From Bradyrhizobium sp. Ce-3 (lineage in GTDB: Bacteria > Pseudomonadota > Alphaproteobacteria > Rhizobiales > Xanthobacteraceae): DNA of 64,000 nt. The first letter of the stretch is position 1, and every line of letters starts with the position of its first letter. The notes under the pieces were generated by a model, which had not been told where the DNA came from, did not search any database, and saw nothing but the letters and a program-made list of their open reading frames with translations. The position numbers and the translations under genes were made by a program. The stretch is from contig NZ_BQUV01000002.1 of the NCBI RefSeq assembly GCF_022835695.1, positions 924,380 through 988,379 on the forward strand. The letters run 5' to 3'. Of the stretch, positions 63,793-64,000 are shown piece after piece.

Positions 63793-64000
63793 ATGATCAA
63801 TATGAAGGTTCTGAGCACCGCCGCGGCGCTGGCGCTTGCGCTGCCGTTGGCTGTGGCGCCGACCGTTTCGTTCGCCCAGTCCGCCGCGCAGATCGGCGCG
63901 ATGGGCGGTGGCGGCGGTGGTGCGCGCGGCGGCGGAGGCGGTGGCGGCGGCCATATCGGCGGCGGCGGTGGTGGCTTCGGCGGCGGCCGCGGTGCTGCGA
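63793..64000 (+). CDS. Gly-rich exported protein (3' end outside window)
   Basis: Open from the ATG at 63793 (GGAG 6 nt upstream; an in-frame ATG at 63781 lacks it) to the window end, at least 69 codons. Signal peptide with cleavage near FAQS (about residue 31). The mature part is a Gly tract with scattered Ala, Arg, His and Phe. It resembles Gly-rich surface or outer-membrane-associated proteins common in Bradyrhizobium. Function unknown. Confidence 0.75.
   Translation, partial: MINMKVLSTAAALALALPLAVAPTVSFAQSAAQIGAMGGGGGGARGGGGGGGGHIGGGGGGFGGGRGAA

Overview
The window is high-GC, densely coded alphaproteobacterial chromosome, most probably Bradyrhizobium or a close relative in the Nitrobacteraceae. 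This rests on the gene content (DUF1236, DUF2155, DUF5666, DUF6502, NDUFA12-type complex I subunit), on the block amidase - PBP1A - prfB next to rne, on the aroQ-accB-accC operon, on a general-stress (EcfG-type) promoter and on dispersed palindromic repeats typical of this group. No rRNA or tRNA gene, CRISPR array, transposase or phage gene was found. Genus assignment is by recognition, not by a search.

Layout. 1-4.3 kb: a 1-Cys peroxiredoxin with a histone-like Lys/Ala tail (cut by the window edge), an M23 cell-wall peptidase, and a coupled DUF6502-DUF5666 pair. 4.3-10.8 kb: a surface-polysaccharide operon (small membrane ORF, glycosyltransferase fused to an ABC-2 export permease, Wzt-like ATPase, second glycosyltransferase, O-antigen ligase). 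It is preceded by a small HTH-like gene, and four copies of a 17-bp palindrome lie in the two promoter regions. 11-19 kb: accessory metabolism and transport (MFS transporter, decayed AraC regulator, orphan substrate-binding protein, NodU/CmcH-type carbamoyltransferase, EamA exporter, beta-hydroxyacid dehydrogenase). 19-28.4 kb: core block with prfB (programmed +1 frameshift), PBP1A, N-acetylmuramoyl-L-alanine amidase and RNase E, the last with a His/Asp-rich insertion and a long leader.

28.4-36.1 kb: FAD amino-acid oxidoreductase, DctA, aminotransferase, BepA-like M48 protease, DsbA-like protein and a DUF1236 protein behind an EcfG-type promoter. 36.4-38.9 kb: aroQ, accB, accC. 39-42 kb: a three-gene two-component operon coupled by ATGA overlaps. 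42.9-52.8 kb (minus strand): an MdtABC/OprM-type RND efflux operon ending in two small exported proteins. 53-60.4 kb: SLC13 transporter, aat, DUF2155 protein, SDR, HSL-type hydrolase, a NhaD/citrate-type permease and a small protein. 60.6-64 kb: a small exported protein, a divergent GlxA-type regulator / isonitrile-hydratase-like pair, the NDUFA12 homologue and the start of a Gly-rich secreted protein.

The best candidates for something undescribed are the four-operator system at 4.28-5.01 kb with the glycosyltransferase-permease fusion it seems to control, the His/Asp tract inside the RNase E S1 domain, and the two small exported proteins locked into the RND operon.
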